Assembly: GCA_003599885.1 (NCBI GenBank)
Contig: QZKW01000080.1
Location: 45,360-109,359 of the forward strand
DNA from: Desulfobacteraceae bacterium
Lineage (GTDB): Bacteria > Desulfobacterota > Desulfobacteria > Desulfobacterales > Desulfosalsimonadaceae
DNA: 64,000 nt
Direction: 5' to 3'
Shown here piece by piece: positions 33,390-44,328 of the stretch. Numbering within the stretch: position 1 is the stretch's first letter; each line of letters begins with the position of its first letter. The notes below the pieces were generated by a model. It saw only the letters and a list, made by a program, of their open reading frames with translations, did no database searches and was not told the DNA's origin. Both the position numbers and the translations under genes were made by a program.

Positions 33390-33600
33390 TTGGGCTTTAA
33401 TCATAATTTTTAGCAATCAAATACTGAATTGAAATCATCAGCTCATTGAATCGCCGCCGGTTGTAATGTCAAGCCAGCAATAAGGTGTTCAATGGCGAAT
33501 GGGTAATCGGTTTCAGTGTTTGGATAGCTGTTTTAAATATATGTGATATTTGCGACTGTTTAACGATAAAACTCTAAACGAAAAAAGGAGAAGCGGTAAA

Positions 33601-33888
33601 ATGAAAATCAGACCTTTACAAGATCGGATCCTGGTTAAACGGGTTGAAGAGGAAGCAAAAACCAAGGGAGGGATCATTATTCCTGATAGCGCAAAAGAAA
33701 AGCCGGCTGAAGGCGTGGTCGTTGCAGTTGGAAAGGGGAAAAGAGGGGACGACGGCAAATTGATTGAGCTGGATGTGAAAAAAGGCGACCGGGTTTTGTT
33801 CGCCAAATATGCAGGCACTGAAGTGAAAATCAATGGGGAAGAGAACCTGATCATGCGTGAAGATGATATATTAGGAATAATTGAATAA
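33601..33888 (+). CDS. groES: Co-chaperonin GroES
   Basis: The 95-residue protein begins [20 protein letters not shown] and has the mobile loop [18 protein letters not shown] and the C-terminal [19 protein letters not shown]. It caps GroEL for folding of cytoplasmic proteins. The ATG at 33601 follows AAGGAGAAG; upstream in-frame codons are not part of the family. No CIRCE element (TTAGCACTC-N9-GAGTGCTAA) was found in the 200 bases upstream, so heat-shock control must differ or lie elsewhere. groEL follows after 21 bases. Confidence 0.95.
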   Translation: MKIRPLQDRILVKRVEEEAKTKGGIIIPDSAKEKPAEGVVVAVGKGKRGDDGKLIELDVKKGDRVLFAKYAGTEVKINGEENLIMREDDILGIIE

Positions 33889-33903
33889 TAGAACTGGAGG
33901 TAG

Positions 33904-35559
<1,656 letters not shown>

Positions 35560-35607
35560 TTATTTGATCTGTAACTGAATTATTGTTAAAAATAAAACGT
35601 ATGAATT

Positions 35608-35649
35608 AAAGTGCCTTCATCAGACCTGTTATGAAGGCACTTTTTTTTT
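35608..35649 (+). terminator. Intrinsic terminator after groEL
   Basis: AAAGTGCCTTCAT (35608-35620) pairs with ATGAAGGCACTTT (35631-35643), with a 10-base loop and a T-run. It ends the groESL transcript. Confidence 0.9.
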
Positions 35650-35699
35650 CAATCGTCGAAAATAAACAATAAAGATTGCGTGGCCAAAGTGTATTTAAC

Positions 35700-35728
35700 T
35701 TGACACGCGTAAAGTTGTTGGATAATTA
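35700..35728 (+). promoter_or_regulatory. Sigma-70 promoter of the tol-pal cluster
   Basis: TTGACA at 35700-35705, a 17-base spacer, then TAATTA at 35723-35728. An 8-bp inverted repeat, CCATGAGT at 35747 and ACTCATGG at 35773, lies downstream within the leader and could be an operator. The next gene, tolQ, starts at 35837. Confidence 0.6.
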
Positions 35729-35836
35729 TCGGCAATAATTTTAAACCCATGAGTGCTCTTGTGATTTAAATGACTCATGGAGAAGATAAACACCGTTTTA
35801 TCGATCATATATTTATTGCGTGGGAGAGGGTGTGTT

Positions 35837-36562
35837 ATGGTTTCGGAAAAAATCGACATCATTCATATGGTGTTAAACGCCAGTTTAATGGTCCAGTTTG
35901 TGATGTTGCTGTTGTTTCTGTTTTCAGTAGCGTCATGGGCGATTATTCTGATCAAGTATTCTCAGATAAGGAAAGCGTATAAGGAATCCGCTTTTTTTGT
36001 GGAGTTTTTCTGGAAAACAAAAGATTTTTCCGATGCATTCGCTCACGCCAAAGAATTGCAGTTCAGCCCTATTGCCCGGGCTTTTCGCATTGCATATCTG
36101 GAACTCCGAAAAATTTATGCGGACAATGCTTCCCGTGATGCGGCCAACGGCCAGCGGCAAATGACGCGGGACGAAGGCGTGAAAGGGTTTGAGAGCGTTA
36201 AACGGGCATTGCACCGGTCCAGTAACACCGAAAGCATCCGGCTGCTTCAGATGGTGCCTTTTCTTGCCACCGCCGGCAACACCGCCCCGTTTATCGGATT
36301 ATTCGGAACCGTCTGGGGCATTATGAATTCATTTCATGGGCTTGCCTACCAGAAAGGCGCGGCCACCATCGCAGCGGTCGCCCCTGGAATATCCGAGGCA
36401 CTGGTGGCAACAGCCGCCGGACTGGCGGTCGCCATACCATCGGTTATTGCATTTAATTATTTTACACAAAAAATAAGAATTATCGAAGCTGAACTGGACA
36501 GCTTTTCATCTGATTTTTTAAATATCATTGAAAGAGATTTGATTTTTTCCCGGGAGGCGTAA
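35837..36562 (+). CDS. tolQ: TolQ (MotA/TolQ/ExbB proton channel)
   Basis: The 241-residue protein has three membrane helices ([24 protein letters not shown] at about 12-40, a second near [20 protein letters not shown] at about 140-160, and a third at about 180-205 with [19 protein letters not shown]). The [15 protein letters not shown] motif is that of the proton-motive channel. ATG 35837 gives a normal TolQ length; a longer frame exists upstream. TolQ energises Tol-Pal with TolR during cell division. Confidence 0.9.
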   Translation: MVSEKIDIIHMVLNASLMVQFVMLLLFLFSVASWAIILIKYSQIRKAYKESAFFVEFFWKTKDFSDAFAHAKELQFSPIARAFRIAYLELRKIYADNASRDAANGQRQMTRDEGVKGFESVKRALHRSSNTESIRLLQMVPFLATAGNTAPFIGLFGTVWGIMNSFHGLAYQKGAATIAAVAPGISEALVATAAGLAVAIPSVIAFNYFTQKIRIIEAELDSFSSDFLNIIERDLIFSREA

Positions 36563-36564
36563 TT

Positions 36565-37002
36565 ATGGGCATGGGACCCAGTGGCGGCAATAGTAATGGA
36601 TTAATGTCCGATATCAACGTGACCCCGTTTGTTGACGTGATGCTGGTGCTGCTGATAATTTTTATGGTCACTGCGCCCATGATGGTTCAGGGGGTGAATG
36701 TCTCCCTGCCGGAAACAAAGAATACGGATTCCATCGCTACGGATGAAGAAGACCAGTTGATTATCACCATAGACAAGAACAATAAAATTATGGTGAATGA
36801 TTTTGAGGTCGGGATTGATTTTTTACAGGAAAAGCTGATAAAAATTTTTGAGAATCGCTCCAACAAAAATATTTTTTTAAAAGCAGATAAAGAAATACCG
36901 TACGGCACCGTTGTGAGAGTTATGTCTGAAATTAAAGGCGCTGGCGTTGAAAAGCTGGGCATGGTCACCGTGCCTATAGAAGAAAAAGAAGCAAAACGTT
37001 AA
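36565..37002 (+). CDS. tolR: TolR/ExbD-type protein
   Basis: The 145-residue protein has a short N-terminus, LMSDINVTPFVDVMLVLLII as its membrane helix with the channel Asp (residue about 25), and a periplasmic domain. This is the TolR pattern. It begins 2 bases after the tolQ stop, so they are coupled. Confidence 0.9.
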   Translation: MGMGPSGGNSNGLMSDINVTPFVDVMLVLLIIFMVTAPMMVQGVNVSLPETKNTDSIATDEEDQLIITIDKNNKIMVNDFEVGIDFLQEKLIKIFENRSNKNIFLKADKEIPYGTVVRVMSEIKGAGVEKLGMVTVPIEEKEAKR

Positions 37003-37035
37003 CTGTGTGTCATGTCTGGGAAATTTTTATAATCA

Positions 37036-37995
37036 ATGATACACCAAGGTACCACTATAGCTTTTGGATTTGATGAACAAATCCGGCGGTTTTTGATTTT
37101 TATCGGGATTTCGTTTTTTGGTCATGTGTCTTTATTTGCATTTATTTTGTTTGTTCATCTTCCAGGCAACTATCATTTGCGAATTCTTGAACCGGAAACC
37201 ATCAGTGTGGATTTGATGGGGTTTAACCCGGAAACACCCCTTCCGCCTCCAAAAGGGGAAGCCCCTGTTTCAAAGCCTGAGGATGCTGCGAAGCCTTTGG
37301 ATGATTCGACAGATGCGGCTATCGATAAACTGATTGATAAAGTAGAAAAAATGCCGGACCGGGCGGAACCTGAGAAACCGCCTGTTAAAGAAGCCCTGGA
37401 AAAAAAGGTGGATCCGGATTCGTATACTGTTGAAAAGCCGGAAAAAGAAAAAGTTGTTGAGAAACCAAAAAAAGAGAATATAACCAAAAAACCTCTTGTT
37501 AAAAAGAATATTGATCCGGCTAAAATTCTTGAAAAAGCTGTAAAAAGAATGGAAAAGCAGGCGGAATCGTCACAGCCGAAATCAATTACGGATCGAATTG
37601 CCAGTTTGAAAAAAGAGGTTCAGGGCTCCGCTCAGCCCGTAGGGTCGCCATATGGGTCTGAAGGCCCCGATGCCTCGAGTTCCGCTGGTTCGTCTTCGAG
37701 GAATTTTTCACAGATTGAAATTTTTGTGTCCCAAGTGTCCATGCGCATGAAAAACAACTGGGTTTTTTCTGAAAAGCTGGCAGGGGAAACCAGAGGCCTG
37801 GAAAGCCGGCTGGTGATAAAAATAATGCCGGACGGTACCATTACCGATGTCTGGTTTGAAAAGCGATCAGGCAATACCTATCTTGACAATTCGGCCTACA
37901 AGACAGTAATGAAATCGAATCCGCTGCCGCCATTGCCTGAAGGAATGCCATATTATCACCTGGTTCTGGGGTTCACCCCTTCAGGATTGAATTAG
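37036..37995 (+). CDS. TonB/TolA-like energy transducer
   Basis: The 319-residue protein has a membrane helix at about residues 17-37 (IFIGISFFGHVSLFAFILF region), a long Pro/Lys/Glu-rich periplasmic spacer (KPPVKEALEKKVDPD, EKEKVVEKPKKENITKK) and a C-terminal TonB/TolA domain with VSMRMKNNWVFSEKLA and GNTYLDNSAYKTVMKSNPL. Its place between tolR and tolB argues for TolA, connecting the inner-membrane motor to Pal. Confidence 0.8.
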   Translation: MIHQGTTIAFGFDEQIRRFLIFIGISFFGHVSLFAFILFVHLPGNYHLRILEPETISVDLMGFNPETPLPPPKGEAPVSKPEDAAKPLDDSTDAAIDKLIDKVEKMPDRAEPEKPPVKEALEKKVDPDSYTVEKPEKEKVVEKPKKENITKKPLVKKNIDPAKILEKAVKRMEKQAESSQPKSITDRIASLKKEVQGSAQPVGSPYGSEGPDASSSAGSSSRNFSQIEIFVSQVSMRMKNNWVFSEKLAGETRGLESRLVIKIMPDGTITDVWFEKRSGNTYLDNSAYKTVMKSNPLPPLPEGMPYYHLVLGFTPSGLN

Positions 37996-38037
37996 CAGGG
38001 TATAATTCACAATCAACGATTAAAAAACTATTTATTA

Positions 38038-39372
38038 ATGCAAAATAAAAAATTCAATATCCTTGTTGTAATATGGTTTGCTCTGGCTGCTTCAGTTTTT
38101 TTGATGCCTCAATACTGTCAGGCTGAATATGATTATGTTAAAATCAGTGATCCGTTTTTAAATAAAATTCCGGTAGCGATACCTGAATTCGTCGGTCAAA
38201 CGAATAATTCGACTGAGGCAGATGTCGGAGTGAAGGTCTCGGACCTGACCGGTGAAACGCTGGCCTTTACCGGGTATTTTAAGATGATCGACCGGGGCGC
38301 TTTTTTGGAGGATCTGCGAACAAAGGGAATCACCGCCAGCCAGATCACATTCGCAAACTGGACGGCGATCGGCACGGAGCTGTTGATTACCGGCGGCATT
38401 ACCATTGAAGGTGACCTTCTGATGGTGGAATTCCGTTTGTTCGACACTTATAAAGGTGAACTCATTTTTGGGAAGCGGTACAAGGGGCGGTTGGATGATC
38501 AGCGTCTCATTGTCCACCGGTTCTGCAGTGAAATGATGTATCGGTTAACCGGAAAACGCGGGCTTTTTGAGAGCAACATCGCTTTTGTGTCCACAACAAC
38601 AGGGAGCAAAGAGGTCTTCATCTCTGAATTCGATGGATACGGTGCGAAGCAGGTAACCCAATCAAAATCACTGACCCTTTTTCCCGCATGGTCTCCGGAC
38701 GGGTCCGCCATCGCCTATACGTCGTATAAAAAAGGACAGCCCGATATCTATATTAAACGCCTGAATGACCAATCGGAGAAAAGGATTTCTTTTTCAGGGA
38801 TTAATATTACGCCCGTGTGGGTTCCCGGGTCATCGCTGATGGCAGCAACTCTTTCCTTTGAAGGCGACCAGGAAATATATCTTTTGACTGAGGGTGGAAA
38901 AATTGATAAAAGATTAACGAAATCCTGGAATATTGATGTGCATCCATCGTTTTCACCCGATGGTAAAAAAATGGCTTTTGTTTCAAAACGATTTGGCAAT
39001 CCCCAGGTATTTGTTCAAGACCTGGATTCGGGCAGTGTTCGGCGTCTGACTTATGAAGGGAAGTATAATACGCAGCCGAATTGGTCGCCTGCTGGCGATC
39101 GGATTGCCTTTTCCGGAATGGAAGGCGGGAGGAGCGATATTTTTGCCATCAATGTCGATGGGGGCGGGCTCACCCGGTTGACCTATGGTGCCGGCAGTAA
39201 TGAGTCTGCGTCATGGTCTCCGGATGGCAGCATGATCGCTTTCTGCTCAAACCGGCTGGGGAAATCCCGTATTTTCGTCATGACCGCATCCGGAACCGAT
39301 CAAAGGGTACTGCTGGAACTTCCCGGCGAACAAACATCGCCGGCATGGTCTTTAGCCGTAAATAATAATTAG
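38038..39372 (+). CDS. tolB: TolB beta-propeller protein
   Basis: A signal peptide (about residues 1-30) precedes the N-terminal alpha/beta domain (KIPVAIPEFVGQTN) and a six-bladed propeller with repeated PAWSPDGSAIAYTS, PSFSPDGKKMAFVS, PNWSPAGDRIAFSG and ASWSPDGSMIAFCS. TolB sits in the periplasm and binds Pal. The start follows only 42 bases after the preceding stop. Confidence 0.92.
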   Translation: MQNKKFNILVVIWFALAASVFLMPQYCQAEYDYVKISDPFLNKIPVAIPEFVGQTNNSTEADVGVKVSDLTGETLAFTGYFKMIDRGAFLEDLRTKGITASQITFANWTAIGTELLITGGITIEGDLLMVEFRLFDTYKGELIFGKRYKGRLDDQRLIVHRFCSEMMYRLTGKRGLFESNIAFVSTTTGSKEVFISEFDGYGAKQVTQSKSLTLFPAWSPDGSAIAYTSYKKGQPDIYIKRLNDQSEKRISFSGINITPVWVPGSSLMAATLSFEGDQEIYLLTEGGKIDKRLTKSWNIDVHPSFSPDGKKMAFVSKRFGNPQVFVQDLDSGSVRRLTYEGKYNTQPNWSPAGDRIAFSGMEGGRSDIFAINVDGGGLTRLTYGAGSNESASWSPDGSMIAFCSNRLGKSRIFVMTASGTDQRVLLELPGEQTSPAWSLAVNNN

Positions 39373-39471
39373 TATCATATTGCATTAAAAAATAAATGAG
39401 AGTAGTGGGTAAGAAACAGTCACAGGTGGGGTAAACAATTAATCAACATTTAGTTATTGGGAGAAGAAAAG

Positions 39472-40014
39472 ATGAAAAAAGGTAATGTGTTTTTTAAAAT
39501 CGGATTTGTTGTTCTCATGATCGGACTCTTAATGATCGCACCAGCTTGTTCAAAGAAGGCCAAAGTGGATACATCAGACCAATATCCCCAGGCTCAGGGA
39601 CCTTCTGAGGAAGAACTGGCAAGACGTGCTCAGATGGAAAGAGAACAAGAAGCGCTTCGTCTTAAACAAGCCGCGCTTCAACAGTTTGAAAACGAAGATG
39701 TGTACTTTAATTTTGATGATTCCACACTGACCCCCGAAGCGATTGAAGTTCTGAATCAGAAAGCCGCATGGCTCAGAGAAAATTCAGATGCTACCGTCAC
39801 CGTTGAAGGACATTGCGATGAACGCGGCACGAACGAGTACAACATTGCCCTTGGTGAAAGACGCGCACAGAGCATCGTGTCCTTTTTGGTTAATGCCGGC
39901 ATCAGTTCCAGTCAGTTGAAAGCCGTCAGCTATGGCGAAGAAAAACCGGCTGTTATGGGTAATGATGAATCCGCATGGGCAAAAAATCGCCGTGGACATT
40001 TTGTTGTGAATTAG
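39472..40014 (+). CDS. pal: Pal, peptidoglycan-associated lipoprotein
   Basis: ATG 39472 starts a lipoprotein signal that ends LLMIAPAC. The OmpA-like domain has VYFNFDDSTLTPEAIEVL, VTVEGHCDERGTNEYNIALG (the peptidoglycan-contact motif) and ERRAQSIVSFLVNAG. It anchors the outer membrane to peptidoglycan and interacts with TolB. Confidence 0.95.
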   Translation: MKKGNVFFKIGFVVLMIGLLMIAPACSKKAKVDTSDQYPQAQGPSEEELARRAQMEREQEALRLKQAALQQFENEDVYFNFDDSTLTPEAIEVLNQKAAWLRENSDATVTVEGHCDERGTNEYNIALGERRAQSIVSFLVNAGISSSQLKAVSYGEEKPAVMGNDESAWAKNRRGHFVVN

Positions 40015-40052
40015 TATTTATAGTTGTTTTGTATTGTTGTTAGTGAAACTCC

Positions 40053-40087
40053 GGTGATTCTGCAGTTGAAATGGCTGCAGAATCACC
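40053..40087. terminator. Hairpin between pal and cpoB
   Basis: A perfect 13-bp stem, GGTGATTCTGCAG at 40053-40065 and CTGCAGAATCACC at 40075-40087, closes a 9-base loop. Only CTTTTT follows after four bases, so it may attenuate rather than fully stop transcription between pal and cpoB. Confidence 0.6.
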
Positions 40088-40196
40088 ATGCTTTTTAAAA
40101 GGGCCCCGGTTTTAACTACTCCACCTCTACCTGTTTTAAGCAGTGCTTGTGCTGCATAATAAAAGATGATGATTCCCATTATGAGAGATGTCTGCC

Positions 40197-41012
40197 ATGC
40201 GAATTAACTTTATTATAGCGATATGCGGTTTTATTTTCCTTTCCGGGTGCGCGCTCAACCAGGACGTGAAGAGTCTCGAAAGACGCATGCTGCAAATGGA
40301 AATCAAGATGAAGCAAATGAAGGATGACGCAGCCAGTCAGCAGTCGCATGATAAAAATTTAAAAACTCAATATGCGGGACAGAGCGCCGAATTTGATCAA
40401 ATGAGAGAAGAGATTGCAAAGCTTAACGGCCGGCTCGATGAAATCGAGCATAATTTTAATCAGGCTCTGAAAAAAAATTCAGAGGCCATTGCACAATTCT
40501 CTCAACCAGCTAGTGGCAGTTCCCCTTTGATCCGTCCTGAAAATCCTATGGGGTATGAAACGATGCCTCAAAATCCAGTTGGTTTGCAACCTGGTGTTTC
40601 AGGAGGAAGCCCGGTCGCCCCTTCGGCACCCGTAGATTCGTCTGAAAAAGAAATATACGATGTCGCCAAGAGGGCTTATGACCAGGGGAATTACGAAGCC
40701 GCAAGGCAAGGTTTCGAATCCTTTCTGAAAAGATACCCCCAATCCGGAGAGGCCGACAATGCGCGTTTCTGGATCGGCGAAAGTTATTTTAAAGAAGGCT
40801 GGTATCAAAAAGCGATTTTGGAATACCAGGAAGTGATAGAAAAATATCCCAATGACAATAAGGCCCCATCCGCATATTTAAAACAGGGGCTCGCCTTTGA
40901 TAAACTTGGTGAAAAAGCCAACGCCCGTCTGGTTTTCCAGGCATTGATCAGCAAATTTCCCAATTCAAGTGAAGCCAAAACCGCACGCCAGAAGATCAGT
41001 CAGCTTGAATAA
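40197..41012 (+). CDS. cpoB: CpoB/YbgF-type TolA-interacting protein
   Basis: ATG 40197 follows GAGAG at a good distance and starts a lipoprotein-like signal (MRINFIIAICGFIFLSGC). A coiled coil (about 25-100, SLERRMLQMEIKMKQMKDD) is followed by a Pro/Ser linker and TPR repeats (KRAYDQGNYEAARQGFESF, ADNARFWIGESYFKEGWYQ, APSAYLKQGLAFDKLGEKAN). This is the CpoB layout. It coordinates peptidoglycan synthesis with outer-membrane constriction. The lipobox is unusual for CpoB, which is usually soluble. Confidence 0.85.
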   Translation: MRINFIIAICGFIFLSGCALNQDVKSLERRMLQMEIKMKQMKDDAASQQSHDKNLKTQYAGQSAEFDQMREEIAKLNGRLDEIEHNFNQALKKNSEAIAQFSQPASGSSPLIRPENPMGYETMPQNPVGLQPGVSGGSPVAPSAPVDSSEKEIYDVAKRAYDQGNYEAARQGFESFLKRYPQSGEADNARFWIGESYFKEGWYQKAILEYQEVIEKYPNDNKAPSAYLKQGLAFDKLGEKANARLVFQALISKFPNSSEAKTARQKISQLE

Positions 41013-41039
41013 TCGCTGATGGTTCGCTTACCAAATGGA

Positions 41040-41543
41040 ATGATCAAAGTTGTCGGCATTGATCCCGGTTTGGCGGCAACAGGAGTGGCTGTTGTCAATG
41101 GTGCGGGTTTGAGCGTCAGCAGTTTTTCTTACGGGGCTATCACAACAAAGCCATGTCAAAAACTTCAGGAACGTTTGAATTCGATCTACTCAGGCCTTGT
41201 ATCGGTACTGGAGGCTGAACAGCCGGATTTAATGGTTGTGGAAGACGTTTTTTCTGTTGAAAAGTTTCCCAAGTCAGGGATTACCTTAGGCAAAGTCACC
41301 GGCATCATTCTCCTGGCCGGATGCCGCAAAAATATTCCGATCATGGAAGTTTCCGTTCGTGAAGCGAAACAGGTCTTGACCGGAAGCGGGCGGGCCGGGA
41401 AAAAACAGCTTGAGGAGAGTGTCAGACGCCGGTTGAACCATTCCAGGCCCATTAAACCCTATCATTCTTCGGATGCAATGGCGCTGGCAATGATCGGACT
41501 TTTTCGGTGGGACAATCCTCTGTTAATTAAACAATGCCCATGA
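41040..41543 (+). CDS. ruvC: RuvC, Holliday-junction endonuclease
   Basis: The protein has VVGIDPGLAATG (catalytic Asp), LMVVEDVF (catalytic Glu) and PYHSSDAMALAM (catalytic His/Asp pair), the RuvC active site. ATG 41040 gives the standard start of about two residues before VVGIDPG; a longer frame begins at 41019. RuvC cuts Holliday junctions during recombination. ruvA follows 84 bases later. Confidence 0.93.
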   Translation: MIKVVGIDPGLAATGVAVVNGAGLSVSSFSYGAITTKPCQKLQERLNSIYSGLVSVLEAEQPDLMVVEDVFSVEKFPKSGITLGKVTGIILLAGCRKNIPIMEVSVREAKQVLTGSGRAGKKQLEESVRRRLNHSRPIKPYHSSDAMALAMIGLFRWDNPLLIKQCP

Positions 41544-41627
41544 TTCCTGCCGGTTTGTTCTAATATTTTCGAATTTATTGAATCTATATGTTCATACAAA
41601 CATAATTCATTGAGATAAGCTGAATTT

Positions 41628-42251
41628 ATGATTGCATACCTTGAGGGCACACTGAAAAAAAAAGAAGCCGACCGCATCATCCTGCTTGCCAATCAGGTTG
41701 GCTATGAAGTGCTGATTCCTTTATTTGTCATGGAAACCATCAATTTGAAGGCGATCGGTGATACGGTTTCTTTGTTTATTTATTATCATCAGACGGACCG
41801 GCAACCCAAACCTGTTTTAATCGGGTTTCATCTGGAAGCGGAAAGGGAATTTTTTCAGCAGTTTATTTCTGTGGAAGCCATTGGGCCTTTAAAGGCCGTA
41901 AAAGCATTGAATGTATCGGTTCGGGATATCGCCAGAGCCATTGAATCCAAAAATATTGCGGTATTAAAAAAGCTCAATGGAATCGGGGAAAGAACCGCCG
42001 GGAAAATTATCGCTACCCTTCAGGGCAAGATGGGTAAATTCGCTTTAATCCGTGAAGAGTCCGTTGATGAGCCGCTGTCTTCCGGCGATTTTGTTGATCA
42101 GGTCATCGGTGTGCTGGTGGAGCAGTTAGGCCATAAGCTTGCTGAAGCAAAGCAGATGGTGACGGCTGCCCTGAAACGTAAACCTTTGATCGCTAATCCT
42201 GAAGATCTGTTTGATGAAGTGTATCGTGGTGAGATGTTAAATGACGGATGA
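41628..42251 (+). CDS. ruvA: RuvA, Holliday-junction DNA-binding protein
   Basis: The 207-residue protein has an OB-fold N-terminus ([20 protein letters not shown]), helix-hairpin-helix motifs with [20 protein letters not shown], and a C-terminal domain that binds RuvB. It tetramerises on the four-way junction. Its stop overlaps the start of ruvB by 11 bases. Confidence 0.93.
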   Translation: MIAYLEGTLKKKEADRIILLANQVGYEVLIPLFVMETINLKAIGDTVSLFIYYHQTDRQPKPVLIGFHLEAEREFFQQFISVEAIGPLKAVKALNVSVRDIARAIESKNIAVLKKLNGIGERTAGKIIATLQGKMGKFALIREESVDEPLSSGDFVDQVIGVLVEQLGHKLAEAKQMVTAALKRKPLIANPEDLFDEVYRGEMLNDG

Positions 42252-43275
42252 TATTTTTTCATACACATCTGAGCAGCAGGGGATACTGACCTGCGCTTCT
42301 TTGCCCATTGATCAGGAACCGGACATTATTTCTCTCAGGCCTGAACGTCTAAAAGATTATATCGGGCAGGCGGAGGTGCTGGAAACCCTGGAGATCGCCA
42401 TTAAGGCGGCAAAACAAAGAGGGGAGGCCCTTGACCATGTGCTTCTGCATGGCCCCCCGGGTCTTGGAAAAACAACCCTTTCCCATATTATCGCCAATGA
42501 GATGGGCACGAAACTTGTGCTCACATCCGGACCGGCCCTTGAAAAAGGAGGGGATCTTGTCGGCATGCTGACCCATCTGGATGTTGGAGACGTTCTTTTT
42601 ATTGATGAAATTCACCGAACTCCCAGAGCTGTGGAGGAATTATTATATCCGGCGATGGAGGATTTTTCCATTGATTTTATTTTTGATAAGGGCATTCATG
42701 CACGCAGTCATCGGTTCCCGTTGAAACCGTTTACGCTGGTGGGCGCCACCACCCGGGTGGGGCTTCTGTCAGCGCCTTTGAGAGACCGGTTTGGTCTTTT
42801 TCGCAGTCTGGATTTTTATACGAACGAAGACCTTGAAAAAATTGTTCGCCGGTCGGCCGCATTGCTGAATCTGACCATTACTTCTGACGGAGCGGCAGAA
42901 CTGGCCAAACGGTCCCGGGGAACACCCAGGATCATTAACCGGCTGCTCAAGCGGGTCCGGGATTACGCTCAGGTGCGTGAGGACGGCAAAATCACCCGGA
43001 AAACAGTAGAACAGGCACTCCAGCTGGAAGGGGTGGATCATGCAGGACTTACGCCTCTGGACCGGCGGTATATCGAAACCATCATCAACTATTACAATGG
43101 CGGTCCGGTGGGCATAGAAGCAGTGGCCGCGACGCTTCAGGAAGAGACAGATACGCTTGTTGATGTGGTGGAACCGTTTTTGCTGAAAACCGGGTTGATC
43201 ATGAGAACTTCTACTGGCAGAAAAGCATCGGATACGGCATATCTTCATCTCGGGTTGCGTCGGACGCCCATATAA
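42241..43275 (+). CDS. ruvB: RuvB, Holliday-junction branch-migration ATPase
   Basis: The 344-residue protein has Walker [14 protein letters not shown], Walker [10 protein letters not shown], sensor [19 protein letters not shown] and a C-terminal winged-helix domain ([20 protein letters not shown]). This is RuvB along its whole length. It pumps DNA through RuvA. Confidence 0.95.
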   Translation: MTDDIFSYTSEQQGILTCASLPIDQEPDIISLRPERLKDYIGQAEVLETLEIAIKAAKQRGEALDHVLLHGPPGLGKTTLSHIIANEMGTKLVLTSGPALEKGGDLVGMLTHLDVGDVLFIDEIHRTPRAVEELLYPAMEDFSIDFIFDKGIHARSHRFPLKPFTLVGATTRVGLLSAPLRDRFGLFRSLDFYTNEDLEKIVRRSAALLNLTITSDGAAELAKRSRGTPRIINRLLKRVRDYAQVREDGKITRKTVEQALQLEGVDHAGLTPLDRRYIETIINYYNGGPVGIEAVAATLQEETDTLVDVVEPFLLKTGLIMRTSTGRKASDTAYLHLGLRRTPI

Positions 43276-43308
43276 ACACGGCCAGTCTGAAAATATCTCA
43301 GTTTTTTC

Positions 43309-43337
43309 TTGACATCAAAATGATTTTTACATAATTA
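43309..43337 (+). promoter_or_regulatory. Sigma-70 promoter of rplM-rpsI
   Basis: TTGACA at 43309-43314, 17-base spacer, TAATTA at 43332-43337, the same -10 as the tol promoter. The GTG of rplM follows about 36 bases later. Confidence 0.65.
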
Positions 43338-43372
43338 TCATGAATTAATTTTTTTGACAGGAGTGAATTACA

Positions 43373-43825
43373 GTGAAAAAATATACATATAGTGCCAAAC
43401 AGAATGATATTGATAAAAAATGGCTGATTGTTGATGCCGAAGGAATGGTTCTCGGGCGGCTGGCCAGTGAGATTGCCGCGAGATTGCGAGGCAAACACAA
43501 TCCATTGTTCACCCCCCATGTGGATTGCGGTGATTTTGTGGTTGTCGTCAATGCGGATAAAATTATGTTGACGGGCAGAAAGCATCAGCAGAAGATGTAT
43601 TACAGCTACAGTGGCTTTATCGGCGGGTTGAAAGAAATAACCGCCGGAAAACTGCTTGAAAAACGGCCTGAAGACCTGATTCGGTTTGCGGTCAAAGGGA
43701 TGCTGCCGAAAAATACGCTGGGGCGTTCCATGTTTAAAAAGCTGAAGGTCTATGCCGGCAGCACACACCCTCATGAGGCCCAGCAACCGCAGCCGTTTGA
43801 TGTCAAAGCGCAGGCGTTGAAGTAA
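43373..43825 (+). CDS. rplM: Ribosomal protein uL13
   Basis: The 150-residue protein begins at a GTG and contains [19 protein letters not shown] and [20 protein letters not shown], with [20 protein letters not shown] near the end. AGGAG lies 9 bases before the GTG. It belongs to the large ribosomal subunit and is followed by rpsI, the usual order. Confidence 0.96.
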   Translation: MKKYTYSAKQNDIDKKWLIVDAEGMVLGRLASEIAARLRGKHNPLFTPHVDCGDFVVVVNADKIMLTGRKHQQKMYYSYSGFIGGLKEITAGKLLEKRPEDLIRFAVKGMLPKNTLGRSMFKKLKVYAGSTHPHEAQQPQPFDVKAQALK

Positions 43826-43862
43826 GAATATATTAACACATGATTGGAGCAAAGCGTTTATA

Positions 43863-44258
43863 ATGGGACAAGAAACTATATATTATGCAACCGGCAAACG
43901 AAAAACTGCGATCGCCAGAACATGGCTGAAACCCGGTACGGGTATAATTATTATCAACAACAAACCCATGGATGAATATTTCAGGGTGGATGCTGCAAAA
44001 CAGATAACAGCTCAACCTTTTGAATTGACCAATACCGTGGGAGCGTTTGATATTACGGTCAATGTTAAAGGCGGCGGTACGGTGGGACAGGCAGGTGCCG
44101 TCAGGCATGGTATTACCCAGGCGCTTTTCCAGTTCAATCCGGATTTCAGGCATGTGCTGAAACGGGCCGGGTTTGTTAAACGGGATCCCAGAAAGAAAGA
44201 GCGTAAGAAATACGGACAAAAAGGCGCACGCGCGAGATTCCAGTTCTCCAAACGATAA
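43863..44258 (+). CDS. rpsI: Ribosomal protein uS9
   Basis: The 131-residue protein contains YYATGKRKTAIARTWLKPG, GGGTVGQAGAVRHGITQAL and ends GQKGARARFQFSKR, the basic tail that reaches the P-site tRNA. It is in the small ribosomal subunit and cotranscribed with rplM. Confidence 0.96.
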   Translation: MGQETIYYATGKRKTAIARTWLKPGTGIIIINNKPMDEYFRVDAAKQITAQPFELTNTVGAFDITVNVKGGGTVGQAGAVRHGITQALFQFNPDFRHVLKRAGFVKRDPRKKERKKYGQKGARARFQFSKR

Positions 44259-44282
44259 ATTTTATTTTTTACTCATAAATAA

Positions 44283-44319
44283 AAAGGGGTACAGCATATT
44301 ATGCTGTACCCCTTTTTTT
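44283..44319. terminator. Intrinsic terminator after rpsI
   Basis: AAAGGGGTACAGCATA pairs with TATGCTGTACCCCTTT-like complement (ATGCTGTACCCC), giving about 16 bp with a 2-base turn and T-runs on both sides. It also lies at the end of the convergent diguanylate cyclase gene, so it is bidirectional. Confidence 0.88.
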
Positions 44320-44328
44320 GTGGCGTTT

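Noticed and set aside
33421..33600. CIRCE operator before groES
   Set aside because: No TTAGCACTC-N9-GAGTGCTAA or near match is present.
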